Of a stretch of DNA of 64,000 bases, positions 34,225-43,409 are shown piece after piece (within the stretch, counting starts at the first letter, position 1; every line of letters begins with the position of its first letter). A model generated the notes under the pieces. That model was not told the DNA's origin and made no database searches. It was given only the letters and a program-made list of their open reading frames with translations. The DNA is from Cupriavidus malaysiensis (GTDB lineage Bacteria; Pseudomonadota; Gammaproteobacteria; Burkholderiales; Burkholderiaceae). Made by a program: the position numbers and the translations under genes. The stretch lies in NCBI RefSeq assembly GCF_001854325.1, contig NZ_CP017755.1:2728001-2792000 (forward strand), given 5' to 3'.

Positions 34225-34605
34225 CTACGCGAGGCGGGTATCGATCGGCAAGCCGGACTTCAGCGTCAGCGTCACAGGCGTGCGCTCGGCGATCTCCGCC
34301 AGGCGCGCCTTCTGGCCGTCGTCCAGCCCCTGTATCGCCAGCGTCCGTTCGATGCGGCGCTCCTCGCTGCCCACGATGCGCAGCGAGACATCGAGCGACG
34401 CGAAGGACCAGCCCTTGCGTTCGGCATACATCTTGAGGGTGATCGCCGTGCAGGCGCCGAGGCTGGCCAGCAACAGGTCATAGGGTGCAGGGCCCGCGCC
34501 TTTGCCGCCCAGCGCGGGCGGCTCGTCCGCCGTGATGGCGTGTCCGCCCACGACGATGTCCGTGCGATAGGGCGTCGATTCGATATGGGCGCTGCCGTGC
34601 GTCAT
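34225..34605 (-). CDS. OsmC-family protein
   Basis: A 126-residue OsmC/Ohr-superfamily protein. The family core GPAPYDLLLASLGACTAITLKMYAERKGW (in outline) contains the first redox Cys; the second Cys position of true peroxidases is replaced in ERTPVTLTLKSGLPI, as in the YhfA-like group. True OsmC/Ohr enzymes reduce organic peroxides using two cysteines, so peroxidase activity is doubtful here. It points the same way as the flavoprotein relic and may belong to the same former redox operon. Confidence 0.88.
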   Translation of the reverse strand: MTHGSAHIESTPYRTDIVVGGHAITADEPPALGGKGAGPAPYDLLLASLGACTAITLKMYAERKGWSFASLDVSLRIVGSEERRIERTLAIQGLDDGQKARLAEIAERTPVTLTLKSGLPIDTRLA

Positions 34606-34975
34606 GGTACCGGCTCCTCGGGATGATGTGGCGAAGCATGGAATAGGGCCCGCTCACCGCCAGCCTGCCTCCAGCATCCTCGCAAAACGACGGTGACACC
34701 AGTAAACCTTTGGTATGCACCGGCAAACCCGCGTCCTGCCGGCCCTGCGCCCACCTTGCAGGGCACGGCGTCCGGAATGTACGGTAGCGCGCTGCGGCGT
34801 GGCGGTGCGGGGCCTTGTGGACCATGGTGCAGGCATAGTCGACACGTGTCTGCCGGCTTGGAAGCGGCAGGGCCTGCCCGCAGGTCCATGCGCCCCGACG
34901 ACATCGAGGCCGCGAGGTCAGGCCGGATGGGCGCGGACCCCGCGATGCAGCTTGCGGGTGGCCCCGCCCGCCGGC
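34606..34975. other. Intergenic stretch without recognisable features
   Basis: This 370-base gap separates the OsmC gene from the 3' end of the GDSL lipoprotein gene. I see no convincing frame, RNA or repeat. It should hold the promoter for the minus-strand OsmC gene. Confidence 0.4.
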
Positions 34976-36004
34976 TCAGTGGCCAAGACCGCTCGCCGCG
35001 ATCTGCTGCTCCACGAACTGGGCGAACAGCGCATGCAGCCGTGTCGTCGGGTGAAGGTCGTCGGCGAACATATAGGTCTGATCGGCATTGGCCGTCACGT
35101 AGGTGGGCGGCGAGCACAGCAGGGCCGTGTTATCGGGCGTCTTCGCCGGGTCGCAGGCGACGCTGGTGTTCGACACCAGGAAGCCATCCGCCTTGAAGTT
35201 CGCGATGACCTGGTTCTCCCATGTGTAGGAATCGATCTGGATGACCTTGCCCTGCACGCCGTCGGCCTGCAGCGCCGAGTTCAGTCTGTCGTTGAAGATC
35301 TGCGACAGCTGTGTCAGGGTTGCCCCGCCGTCGGCCGCCGCAAGCCCTTTGGGCGCCAGTCCGATATTCGGGACATTGACCACGACCACATGCGTGGCGC
35401 CATTCTGGACGATCTGCGCGACCACCTGGGCCAGGGTACTTGCCGCGGTCTGCACGGTCTGTGCCGCGGCCGGCAAGGCTCCGGCGCGCAGCACGTCGTT
35501 CGCGCCGGCGAAGACCAGCACCAGTTGACTGGAGTCGAAGCGGCCGTGCGTGTTCAGGTAGGACGAGACCTGTTGCGTGACCGGCATTTCGACATTGCCG
35601 ATCACATCGGTCAGGAAATCGTACAGATTGGCCGCCGTTGCCACCGTGGCGCCGCCCTCCGCATAGCCGAAGCCGCCGTGCGCGCTCAACTGATGTGCCG
35701 CGCTGATCGTGAATGCCGCGGTGAGCGTGTCGCCATAGTATTGGGCGACGTCCTGGGTCCAGACCTGGCCCGGATTGGTCGTGAAGCGCCCTCCGCCGAC
35801 GGCGCTGGCGAGCGGCGCATAGGTGCCGACATCCGACAGGCTGTCGCCGAACGAGACGATCTGCAGGTGAATGCCGCCCGCCGGGGCAGCGGCGCCATTC
35901 GAGCCCCCTCCCCCACCGCCGCCACCGCCACCGCCACATGCAGCAAGCAGTGAAAGCACCGTGGCAAGCATGGCGCCCCGTACCTTGTGATGGCTTCCTT
36001 GCAT
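34976..36004 (-). CDS. GDSL/SGNH-family hydrolase lipoprotein
   Basis: A 342-residue esterase/lipase-like protein. The leader ends in a lipobox with C23 (LLAAC), followed by a run of eleven glycines, so it is probably a lipoprotein on a flexible tether. The SGNH blocks are the nucleophile S55 (FGDSLSD), GFGYAEGGA, VFAGANDV and the C-terminal dyad in DDLHPTTRL. It should hydrolyse esters outside the cytoplasm or at the outer membrane. It stands alone between the OsmC gene and a small repeat protein gene. Confidence 0.9.
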   Translation of the reverse strand: MQGSHHKVRGAMLATVLSLLAACGGGGGGGGGGGSNGAAAPAGGIHLQIVSFGDSLSDVGTYAPLASAVGGGRFTTNPGQVWTQDVAQYYGDTLTAAFTISAAHQLSAHGGFGYAEGGATVATAANLYDFLTDVIGNVEMPVTQQVSSYLNTHGRFDSSQLVLVFAGANDVLRAGALPAAAQTVQTAASTLAQVVAQIVQNGATHVVVVNVPNIGLAPKGLAAADGGATLTQLSQIFNDRLNSALQADGVQGKVIQIDSYTWENQVIANFKADGFLVSNTSVACDPAKTPDNTALLCSPPTYVTANADQTYMFADDLHPTTRLHALFAQFVEQQIAASGLGH

Positions 36005-36215
36005 CGCTCCTCCACCGTGGAAATCGGCCGCAGGCGGCCACGAACATCAGGCCGGTGCCTCCGGGGGCACCTTCCCTTCGGTGGGCGAGCAGCGAGTCCG
36101 GGACCGGACGCGGGTTGCCCGTCGACTTTCATTGTAGGCAGCACGCGGTGGCATTGGCAGGCGGAGATCGTGACCGGCGGAGGCGGCCTCGGCCGCGAGC
36201 GTTCCCGCGCACACG

Positions 36216-36575
36216 CTAGCCACGGCGATCGTCGCGGTGGTCGTCGCGGCGGTCGTCACGGCGGTCGTCACGGCGGTCATGGCGGTAGTCATCTCGGTGG
36301 TCATCATGATGAAACGCCCTGCCTTGCGGATGGCGACGGTTCCACTCTTCGCGTGCCCACCACCGGCGACCGTCCCAATAGCGGTCGCCATGCCAGCCGA
36401 TGACCACATTCGGCTCCTCCACGACAGTGGGCGCCTGCCCATAGACCGCCGGCGGCGCCGGCTCGACATAGGCCAGGGCACTCCGCTCGTCCGCGGACTC
36501 ATGCGCCAGCGTGACGGCCGAGGCCGCCATGGCGAGGATGCCGAGGGAGAAACAGGTCGCGTAGCATCGGAGCAT
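36216..36575 (-). CDS. Exported His/Asp/Arg-repeat protein
   Basis: A 119-residue protein. A signal peptide (about residues 1-24, ending ASAVTLA-H) is followed by a Pro-rich stretch and a WHGDRYWDGRRWW segment. The last 30 residues are built from DDHR, DDYR and DDRR tetrads. The charged tail could bind metal or nucleic acid, but no function is known to me. The corresponding DNA is a degenerate GTCGTCGCGGCG-type repeat at about 36219-36310. Confidence 0.7.
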   Translation of the reverse strand: MLRCYATCFSLGILAMAASAVTLAHESADERSALAYVEPAPPAVYGQAPTVVEEPNVVIGWHGDRYWDGRRWWAREEWNRRHPQGRAFHHDDHRDDYRHDRRDDRRDDRRDDHRDDRRG

Positions 36576-36675
36576 GATCCACCCCCATTGGGAAAGCCAT
36601 CGAGTACTTCCACTCTATGGCGGCGAACCTGCCGGCTGCCTGCGGCGCAGGCTGAAAGGCCTGTCGGTCCTTGTC

Positions 36676-37467
36676 CTACATCGCCGAGTTCACCCGGGAT
36701 GCCGCACGCTGCGGGAGCAGCAGGATGCAGCCTGCAATGAAGGCAACCAGGACACCCGACGCATAGAAGCGGCTGAAGTGCAGGCCGCCTTGCGCGACAG
36801 GCTTGTCGAGCAGGTCGCCGAGGGTCGCGCCAAGCGGACGCGTGAGCACGAATGCGACCCAGAAGAGCGCGGTGCGCGAGATCCTCGGCCAGAGCCGGAG
36901 CAAGGCCGTGATGAGAAGCCCGCCAGAGAAGATCGCCGCGCCGACTTCATAGCCGAGCCCGAGGCCGCCCCGGTCCTCGCCGGCCACCCAATCGCCGAGT
37001 GCGGTTCCGAGCGTCTGCGAGAACATGATGGTGATCCAGTAGAACCATTCCGCGCGCGCGCTGACGACGCTCCCGACGGAAACCGTGCCCTCGACGCGGT
37101 ACCAGACCGCCAGGCTCGCGACCAGCAGCGTGGCGACGATGGAGACCCCGCCCGGATAGCCGACGCCGAGCGAGCGGTCGCAGAAGTCGGCCAGCGTCGT
37201 GCCAAGCGTCGTCGTGGCGACGATCGTGGCCCAGTACAGCACCGGGTAGAACCGGCTCGCACGGATCTGGGCCGAGACCAGCACGAGGAAGCCGGCAAGG
37301 AAGATCAGGGAGCCGACGAGATAACCGAGCTTGAGCGACATCGTCACCCAGTCGCCGCTGGTTTCACCAAGCGTGGTCGCTGCAATCTTGATGATCCAGA
37401 AGCCGAACGTGATCGCCGGCACCTTGCTGACAGCGTCTTCGAGGGGACTTCGGGGATTGGAACGCAT
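36676..37467 (-). CDS. COG4705-type membrane protein with four internal repeats
   Basis: A 263-residue integral membrane protein with about seven or eight hydrophobic helices. Four copies of a T-L-G-x-x-x-x-D motif recur: TTLGETSGDW, TTLGTTLADF, QTLGTALGDW and RPLGATLGDLL, spaced about 55-70 residues. This suggests an ancient duplication of a two-helix unit. I recall similar proteins as COG4705 membrane-anchored proteins; transport is possible but unproven. The ATG at 37467 is chosen because the upstream frame (to 38304) is not protein-like. Confidence 0.8.
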   Translation of the reverse strand: MRSNPRSPLEDAVSKVPAITFGFWIIKIAATTLGETSGDWVTMSLKLGYLVGSLIFLAGFLVLVSAQIRASRFYPVLYWATIVATTTLGTTLADFCDRSLGVGYPGGVSIVATLLVASLAVWYRVEGTVSVGSVVSARAEWFYWITIMFSQTLGTALGDWVAGEDRGGLGLGYEVGAAIFSGGLLITALLRLWPRISRTALFWVAFVLTRPLGATLGDLLDKPVAQGGLHFSRFYASGVLVAFIAGCILLLPQRAASRVNSAM

Positions 37468-38076
37468 AGGTAGGGTCCTTTGCTGCCGCCTTGCCGCGCA
37501 CGGATGCGCGCGGATGGGAATGCAGCCGATGCGGGCAGTTCCTTTCCCTGTTCGATGCCGTGCGTGGCGAGGGTTCAGCCAGCGTTGTGACGGTTTGTAA
37601 CCGGTGGTCCGATCCGCTCGCACCTGCTGGATCCGCCTGGCGCGCCTGGATCCGCCTGAAAGGGAGCAAGCGCCACGCCGGGTCTTTGCCTGGGGCGTCC
37701 CGGGCTCACATCGAGCGGTTGAGCCGGCCATCGTTTCGCAGAATAGGAGATCGTCCGACATCCGTATCGACGGCCCCATCCTAGAACGAAAGCACAGCCA
37801 CGTGAAACGCGGTGTGTCAATACCAGCGGCGCGATGAGATGAAGAAGCGGCAGTTGTGATGGACTGCAGGAAAGACCCAGGGCCGATGAGCGTTCCAACA
37901 CCTGATGCCGTGTCGCGGCAACGCGCCGTTCTCATCAAGCGGCAAGCGCTGGCGCGGCATGCGGGATAGATGGGATAGATGGGATAGGTGGGATAGGGAT
38001 CGTGCGGCCTTTGCCGCGTCGCCTGGAGCGGACGCGGCGGCGACGAATCCTCCATGCCATCCTCAAAGGAGAGACC
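37468..38076. other. 609-base non-coding stretch with 9-bp tandem repeat
   Basis: This divergent region should hold promoters of the COG4705 and BON genes. No convincing gene was found. Near its right end, 37963-37998 carries four copies of a 9-bp unit (GGGATAGAT, the last two varied). Confidence 0.5.
37963..37998. repeat. 9-bp tandem repeat GGGATAGAT x4
   Basis: Two exact copies (37963-37971, 37972-37980) and two variants (37981-37989, 37990-37998). It lies about 80 bases before the BON-domain gene, where copy number could alter promoter spacing. Confidence 0.8.
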
Positions 38077-38565
38077 ATGCGCAAGACCCGAACGACCCGA
38101 ACGACCTCGCACACCCGTGCGTTCCGCAAGACCTGCCTGGCAGCAGCGCTGGCAGCGGCCACGGGTACCGTGCTGGCACTGGATAGCGGCGGCATCGTGC
38201 GCACAGCCGCGGACGACTACTCGACAACGGCGCCGGCCACCGCGCCGGCCAACCCTGCGGCGCCTGCCCAGTCCGGCCGCATGCAGGGCGAGCGTGACAC
38301 GCAACAGCCCGCAACCCCGGCCATGAGTTCAGACAAGGCTAAGGAGAAACTGAGCGACAGCACCATCACCACCAAGGTCAAGGCCAAGCTGCTGACCACC
38401 AAGGACCTGAAGTCCACCGGCATCCACGTCAAGACCAGGGACGGCGTGGTCAATGTCAGCGGCAACGTGCCGAGCAAGGAGCAACACGATCGCGCGCTCG
38501 AGACGATCCGCAGCGTGAAGGGCGTGAACTCCGTCCACGACACCTTGAAGATCTCCTCACGCTGA
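38077..38565 (+). CDS. BON-domain periplasmic protein
   Basis: A 162-residue exported protein. An N-terminal leader with several Thr/Arg residues ends near residue 35 (GTVLA). A low-complexity Pro/Ala/Thr linker follows. Residues about 88-160 form a BON domain (DSTITTKVKAKLLTTKDL, then TRDGVVNVSGNVPS and GVNSVHDTLKI). BON proteins (OsmY-like) act in envelope stress or membrane association. AAAGGAGAG precedes the ATG. The stop codon is the first codon of a 9-bp tandem repeat. Confidence 0.9.
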   Translation: MRKTRTTRTTSHTRAFRKTCLAAALAAATGTVLALDSGGIVRTAADDYSTTAPATAPANPAAPAQSGRMQGERDTQQPATPAMSSDKAKEKLSDSTITTKVKAKLLTTKDLKSTGIHVKTRDGVVNVSGNVPSKEQHDRALETIRSVKGVNSVHDTLKISSR

Positions 38566-38604
38566 CGCAGCTGACGCAGCCGACGCAGCCGACGCAGCCG
38601 ACGC
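38563..38604. repeat. 9-bp tandem repeat (T/C)GACGCAGC x4.7
   Basis: Two TGACGCAGC units, two CGACGCAGC units and a partial one. The first unit contains the TGA stop of the BON gene, so unit slippage would not change the protein. Confidence 0.8.
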
Positions 38605-38682
38605 GCCGCCCGGCCCGTCCCCCGCGCCCCGCGCGGGAGGGCCGGAGCGATGCGACCCATCGCCCGCCTCGAAGGAGTCATC

Positions 38683-38829
38683 GTGCACCTCATCACCAGC
38701 GCTGGCCCACTTATCTCGCTGATCGCTGGGATCCTGATCCTGCTGATTCCGCGCCTGCTCAACTACATCGTCGCCATCTACCTGATCGTCATCGGCTGCC
38801 TGGGATTGTTCGGCGGGCATGTGCGTTGA
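38683..38829 (+). CDS. DUF3096-like small membrane protein
   Basis: A 48-residue hydrophobic protein starting at GTG 38683 (in-frame ATG at 38650 gives 59 residues). The core reads LISLIAGILILLIPRLLNY then IVAIYLIVIGCLGL: two helices around an I-P-R-L-L-N-Y turn, the DUF3096 pattern. GAAGGAG five bases before the GTG supports that start. Such proteins are often near BON or other envelope-stress genes, as here. Their function is unknown. Confidence 0.85.
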   Translation: MHLITSAGPLISLIAGILILLIPRLLNYIVAIYLIVIGCLGLFGGHVR

Positions 38830-38924
38830 GTGCAGGCACGTACCGCGTCCTGGCGACACGGTCAGGGAGCGGTCGCAGGCCGCGTCGGCGTCGATGCCTT
38901 GGCGCGCATTGACGCCTTGACCTT

Positions 38925-41087
38925 CTATTCCGGGAAGCTGTCCACCTGGATCACCTTGTCGAGCGCACGCAGGAAGGCCAGCGCCTGCGGTGCGGCTGAC
39001 GTCGCGGCGATTTCCTCCAGCGCCTTGGACTGGCGGATGGCGCCGGCCAGCCGCTGGCTCTCCTCTTCGCCGATCTCCTGCGCCAGTGACAGCAGATCAT
39101 GCAAGTCACGGAGGCCCCCCGCACGGGGCAGACCCATATCCGGGCAAAGCCGGCCGATGACGAGCGGATCGTCAAGTGCCTCGGCAATCGCCAGGGTTTC
39201 CGCGTCACGCAAGCGCCGAATCGGCCGGAGTCCCCCCAGCGCGACCATGCCGGCCACCCTCAGCGCCGGATTGGAGACATTGCCATACAGCGCATGCAGG
39301 GCTGCACTGGCGAGCCAGATCTGCTGCCGGACAGCGCCATGCACGACCGGCGCGAGTCCCGCATCCGGCTGCCCGGCGTATCGCCACAAGCAGGCACATG
39401 CCATATAGAGATGCGACAGCGCATCGCCCAGACGCGTCGACAGCAATTCGAGACGCTTGAGCTTGCCACCCAGGATCCCGACGCAAACGTCCGTGGTGAA
39501 GGCAAAGCTGGCGGCGAGCCGGGTAATCGTGCGTGCCTCGCGCTCGAAACCCCGAGGGACCTGGCCCAGCAGCGGCGCCTGGAGAAGAATGCCGCGCAGG
39601 CAGTGCAGCACTTGGCCGCAATGCCCGAGCAGGGCTTCGCCGAGGGCACTGGCGTCGCGCTGCTCGACTGCCTGGATTTCCCTCAGCAGATAGGGATGGC
39701 AACGCACCGCCCCCTGCCCGAAGATGATCAGCGCGCGGGTGAGGATGTTCGCCCCTTCGACGGTGATGGCGATCGGCGCATGGCGATAGGCGATCGACAG
39801 CAGGTTGGACGGGCCGGCGCAGATGGCCTTGCCGGCGAGGATGTCCATGCCGTGGTTGAGCGCTCGGCGCGCCGCTTCGGTCGAATGGTATTTCACGATG
39901 GCGCTGGCTACGCTCGGCCGCTCGCCCTGGTCGAGGACGCAGGTGGTCAGCCGTCGCGCGGCATCGGTGGCATAGAGCTCGGCGGCCATCTGCGCCAACG
40001 GCGTGGCGATGTTGGGGAAGCGGTGGATGGACAGGCCGAACTGATTGCGCAGTCGCGCGTAGCCGTTGGCCACATACAGCGATGTCTGCTGCAGCGCCAC
40101 GCTGAGGGCAGGCAACGATATCCCGCGGCCGGTGGCCAGGCACTCCATCAGCATGCGCCACCCCTTGCCGATGTTCTGCTTGCCGCCGATGACCCAGTCG
40201 AGCGGAATGAACACGTCTTCGCCCTGCACAGGTCCGTTCATGAAGGCCCCGTTCATCGGCCTGTGGCGTGCGCCGATGCGCAGGCCCGGATGCGGCACCG
40301 GGATCAGCGCACAGGTGATGCCCAGCTCCTGCGAGCCCGCGGGCCTGGCCGGATCGATGGCGTTGAAGGCAAGGCCGACGACCGTGGCAACCGGTGCCAG
40401 TGTGATGTAGCGCTTGGAGAAGGTCAGCGCGAAGCCCGGGGTCATGGCACCGTTCCATTCACGCTGCGTCAGTACCCCGACATCGGGGATCGCCGCCGCG
40501 TCCGAGCCCGCATAGGGAGAGGTCAACGCAAAGCACGGCAGATCCTCGCTGCGCGCCAGGCGTGGCAGGTAATGCGCTTTCTGAGCCTCGGTGCCGTAGC
40601 GCAGCAGCAATTCGGCGGGCCCGAGCGAATTCGGCACCATCACGGTCACCGCCGCGGCCAGGTTGACGCTTGCGATGCGCGTGACGACGGCGGCATGGGC
40701 GGCATGGCTGAACTCGAGTCCGCCGTAGGCGCGCGGGATGATCATGCCGAAGAAGCGATGCCTGCGCAGGTAGCTCCAGACTTCAGCCGGCAGGTCGTGC
40801 GCCTCGTCGATGGCGAAGTCGTCGAGCATGCCGCACAGTTCGGCCACCTGCTCTTCGAGGAAGACCCGCTCCTCCTCATCCAAGCGCTCGGCCGGGATCG
40901 CCGCCAGCCTGGCGAAATCGGCTTTGCCCGCAAACAGGCAGCCTTCAAACCCGACCGTACCGGACTCCAGCGCGGCCCGTTCCGTCTCGCCGATCTTCGG
41001 CAAGGCCTCGGTGAACGCGGCCATCAGGAGCCGTCCGAGCAAGGATGACAGCATCGGCGTGTGCCAGGTCGGGGGATTCGGTGGCAC
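38925..41087 (-). CDS. fadE: Acyl-CoA dehydrogenase, FadE family, without membrane anchor
   Basis: A 720-residue FadE-type enzyme for the first step of fatty-acid beta-oxidation (acyl-CoA to enoyl-CoA). Family stretches include FFGMIIPRAYGGLEFSHAAH, FALTSPYAGSDAAAIPDVG and AITVEGANILTRALIIFGQGA (in outline). FadE proteins of enterobacteria are about 800 residues with two N-terminal membrane helices; here the frame starts just before the soluble LPKIGETERAALE segment. An ATG at 41054 (residue 12) is an alternative start. No other fatty-acid genes are adjacent. Confidence 0.9.
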   Translation of the reverse strand: MPPNPPTWHTPMLSSLLGRLLMAAFTEALPKIGETERAALESGTVGFEGCLFAGKADFARLAAIPAERLDEEERVFLEEQVAELCGMLDDFAIDEAHDLPAEVWSYLRRHRFFGMIIPRAYGGLEFSHAAHAAVVTRIASVNLAAAVTVMVPNSLGPAELLLRYGTEAQKAHYLPRLARSEDLPCFALTSPYAGSDAAAIPDVGVLTQREWNGAMTPGFALTFSKRYITLAPVATVVGLAFNAIDPARPAGSQELGITCALIPVPHPGLRIGARHRPMNGAFMNGPVQGEDVFIPLDWVIGGKQNIGKGWRMLMECLATGRGISLPALSVALQQTSLYVANGYARLRNQFGLSIHRFPNIATPLAQMAAELYATDAARRLTTCVLDQGERPSVASAIVKYHSTEAARRALNHGMDILAGKAICAGPSNLLSIAYRHAPIAITVEGANILTRALIIFGQGAVRCHPYLLREIQAVEQRDASALGEALLGHCGQVLHCLRGILLQAPLLGQVPRGFEREARTITRLAASFAFTTDVCVGILGGKLKRLELLSTRLGDALSHLYMACACLWRYAGQPDAGLAPVVHGAVRQQIWLASAALHALYGNVSNPALRVAGMVALGGLRPIRRLRDAETLAIAEALDDPLVIGRLCPDMGLPRAGGLRDLHDLLSLAQEIGEEESQRLAGAIRQSKALEEIAATSAAPQALAFLRALDKVIQVDSFPE

Positions 41088-41202
41088 GCCCTGCGCCGCG
41101 CCGGTTCCCGCCAGGCGCGCGGCGGCCGGCCTAGGCCGATTTCCTCGCGCCCGTCAGGGGCAGCACCAGCACCAGCACGATGCGCGATGCGCCGGGCGGC
41201 GC

Positions 41203-41559
41203 TCAGGCATGGATCCAGGCCCGCGCCTGCTCCAGTTCGTCGATGTGGAACGTCTTGACTTCTGCCTTGGTGAAGAACCGCGCCAGATGCATCGAAGCGT
41301 GGATCCATCCCGCGTCGGCCACCACGGCGGCGCGCGTGATCCTGCGCGCCAGCGGAACGCCGAGCGTCAGGTCGGTCCACAAGGCCTTGGGTTCAATGCC
41401 GGTGAAATGCTCGATGCGCTCGAGCACGCGGGTCTTGCCATGCAGTTCGAGATCCCCGCGCATGCGCTCGATCGCGTCGCGCAGGTCCTGGTCGGTGACC
41501 TTGCCTTCGACCGATATTTCGACGACCGGGGAATCGGGGTCGGTGTGGTAGAGGATCAT
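41203..41559 (-). CDS. SpoIIAA-like (STAS-superfamily) protein
   Basis: A 118-residue protein matching the SpoIIAA-like (DUF3478) fold: VVEISVEGKVTDQDLRDAIERM at the start, RVLERIEHFTGIEPKALW in the middle and FFTKAEVKTFHIDELEQARAWI at the end (each in outline). There is no serine phosphorylation motif typical of anti-anti-sigma factors. These stand-alone domains may bind lipids or small ligands. It shares the strand with the FadE gene, 115 bases upstream of it. Confidence 0.83.
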   Translation of the reverse strand: MILYHTDPDSPVVEISVEGKVTDQDLRDAIERMRGDLELHGKTRVLERIEHFTGIEPKALWTDLTLGVPLARRITRAAVVADAGWIHASMHLARFFTKAEVKTFHIDELEQARAWIHA

Positions 41560-41963
41560 GACGGAACCCCCTGGCTGGAAAGACGTGACATGAAAGACGT
41601 GACACGCTCAGGCACGGACAGAGCCGGCGTTCGATCACGCTTTGATGGTACGCCTTTTCATCGGGCCCGGATCACAAGGGGGCTGCAACAGGCGATGTCG
41701 CCGCCACCGTGGGAAACCCAGGCCGGAGCCGGGTCCACCGCGCCGGAGCCGGAATCGGCGCCCCGGCGCCACCAAGGCTGAACGGTCCGGCTCAATCGAA
41801 GTACAACTGCGCCGCTGCCGATGGCTCGGACCGCCGGAAGCACCCTGTGACCCGGGGTAAGCCGGGGACTACCCTGTTCCCTGCCTGCTAAAGCGCCGTC
41901 TTCCGCCATTGCGCCATAATCTGCGACCGATGCGATTCGCGCACGCCAGAAAACATATGCTCT
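41560..41963. other. Divergent intergenic region
   Basis: This 404-base gap should carry promoters for the SpoIIAA-like gene (minus) and the LysR gene (plus). I see no clear hairpin, repeat or additional gene in it. Confidence 0.4.
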
Positions 41964-42869
41964 ATGAGACGCAAAATCCCTAGTACGATTGCGCTCGCGG
42001 TGTTCGAAGCCGCTGCCAGGCAGGGCAGCTTTGCGCGTGCCGCGAGCGAAGTCTGCCTGACGGAAAGCGCGGTCAGCAGGCAGATCGCTTCGCTGGAGAC
42101 CTATCTTGGCGTCAAGCTGTTCACGCGCGTGCGCAAGCAGGTCGTCCTGAACGATGCCGGGCGGCTTTACCTCAAGAACATCGCGCGCAACCTGTCCGAC
42201 ATCGAAGCGCATACCGCCGCGCTGATGTCTCATAAGGGCGTGGGGGGTGTGCTGGAGCTTGCCGTGATCCCCACCTTCGCCAATCGCTGGTTGCTGCCGC
42301 GCCTGAGAGACTTCCGCGAGCGCCACCCCGACATCATCCTGAATCTCTCCGAGCGGCCGTTGCCGTTCGGTTTTGACGAGACGAACTTCGATGCGGCCCT
42401 GAATTTCGATCATCCCTCCTGGACCAATGTGGTCAAGGTGGACCTGTTCGACGAAGAGTTGGTGCCGATCGTCAGCCCACGCTATTTCGACGCCCTGCTG
42501 CTCGCCGCGCCGGCTGACCTGGCCCGCATGCCGCTGCTGCATAAGGCCACGCGGCCGGAAGCCTGGAAGCACTGGTTCGAAGCGGCCGGGGTGGCCGACT
42601 TCACGCCGGTGCCGGGCATGCATTTCGAGCTGTATGGGATGGTGATCGAGGCGGCCCGTGCCGGCTTGGGCGCCGGGCTGGTGCCGCGCGTCTATGTGCG
42701 GGATGAAATCCAGCGCAACGACCTGATCGTTCCCTTCGATCTTTCGCTCAAGCATGAAAAGCGCTATTGCCTGGTCTATCCCGAGCGCAAGAAGGACTCT
42801 GAACTGGTGCGGGTGTTTCGGGACTGGGTGGTCGGCATCGAGTCCGGCTTCCATGCCCGGCTGACATAG
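41964..42869 (+). CDS. LysR-family regulator, GcvA-like
   Basis: A 301-residue LysR regulator. The N-terminal helix-turn-helix (FEAAARQGSFARAASEVCLTESAVSRQIASLE in outline, residues about 12-45) is followed by a type-2 periplasmic-binding-protein fold. The region LLHKATRPEAWKHWFEAAG is typical of the GcvA-like subgroup. It precedes the aldehyde dehydrogenase-FAD dehydrogenase-Bug genes in the same direction by about 540 bases and is their probable activator. No good ribosome site precedes the ATG. Confidence 0.92.
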   Translation: MRRKIPSTIALAVFEAAARQGSFARAASEVCLTESAVSRQIASLETYLGVKLFTRVRKQVVLNDAGRLYLKNIARNLSDIEAHTAALMSHKGVGGVLELAVIPTFANRWLLPRLRDFRERHPDIILNLSERPLPFGFDETNFDAALNFDHPSWTNVVKVDLFDEELVPIVSPRYFDALLLAAPADLARMPLLHKATRPEAWKHWFEAAGVADFTPVPGMHFELYGMVIEAARAGLGAGLVPRVYVRDEIQRNDLIVPFDLSLKHEKRYCLVYPERKKDSELVRVFRDWVVGIESGFHARLT

Positions 42870-43409
42870 CGCAGCGCCGAGCCTGTCGTCCGCAAGCGCC
42901 CCGCCTGCGGACGCCATGCTTGCGCCGTCCCCTCCTTTCCCCGGCGCCAAGGCAGTGCTGGCCGGCGTAGTCCGGGTCTGTCCGCCGACGCTTCCACTAT
43001 CTACGCCGCCCACCGTCTACGCCGCCCACCGGTCGATGCCTTGCTGCCGCGCGGCATCGCTCAAGACTTCCGCTCTATCCCCCGCCGGACAGGCCTGTCC
43101 GGCTCCCGCGTCTCGAATGCCGCGCCGGCGCCGACCTTGCGCAAGCACGATGCCGACCACCGCCTCGCACCCGTGCCGTGCGCGCCTGCGTGGCAGCACG
43201 GGGCAGCCGGAGCGTGCCCGCGCAGGCGGCGGCCCGGGCAATTCCCCTCCGCCTGCGGACTGCCTCGGAGAGTTCATGACAAAACCTCATCTTCTCTGGA
43301 GTTCTTTTCGTTTGCCAGCGGCAAGCGCGATCACCAGAATCGACACGCAGGAAACGACACATCTCGACACATCCACCGGGCTTCCTGCCACTCACAGAGG
43401 ACACTTTGC
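42870..43409. other. 540-base leader region before the aldehyde dehydrogenase
   Basis: No gene I can support lies here, although open frames exist on both strands as expected at this GC content. The promoter and LysR sites for the downstream operon should be inside. I could not assign them. Confidence 0.4.

Noticed and set aside
39099..41048. 649-codon plus-strand frame opposite fadE
   Set aside because: The minus strand encodes a convincing FadE-type enzyme; the opposite frame is Gln/Arg/Gly-rich without motifs.
42870..43409. Extra genes in the gap before the second aldehyde dehydrogenase
   Set aside because: Open frames occur on both strands but are Pro/Arg/Cys-rich, lack ribosome sites and resemble no family.
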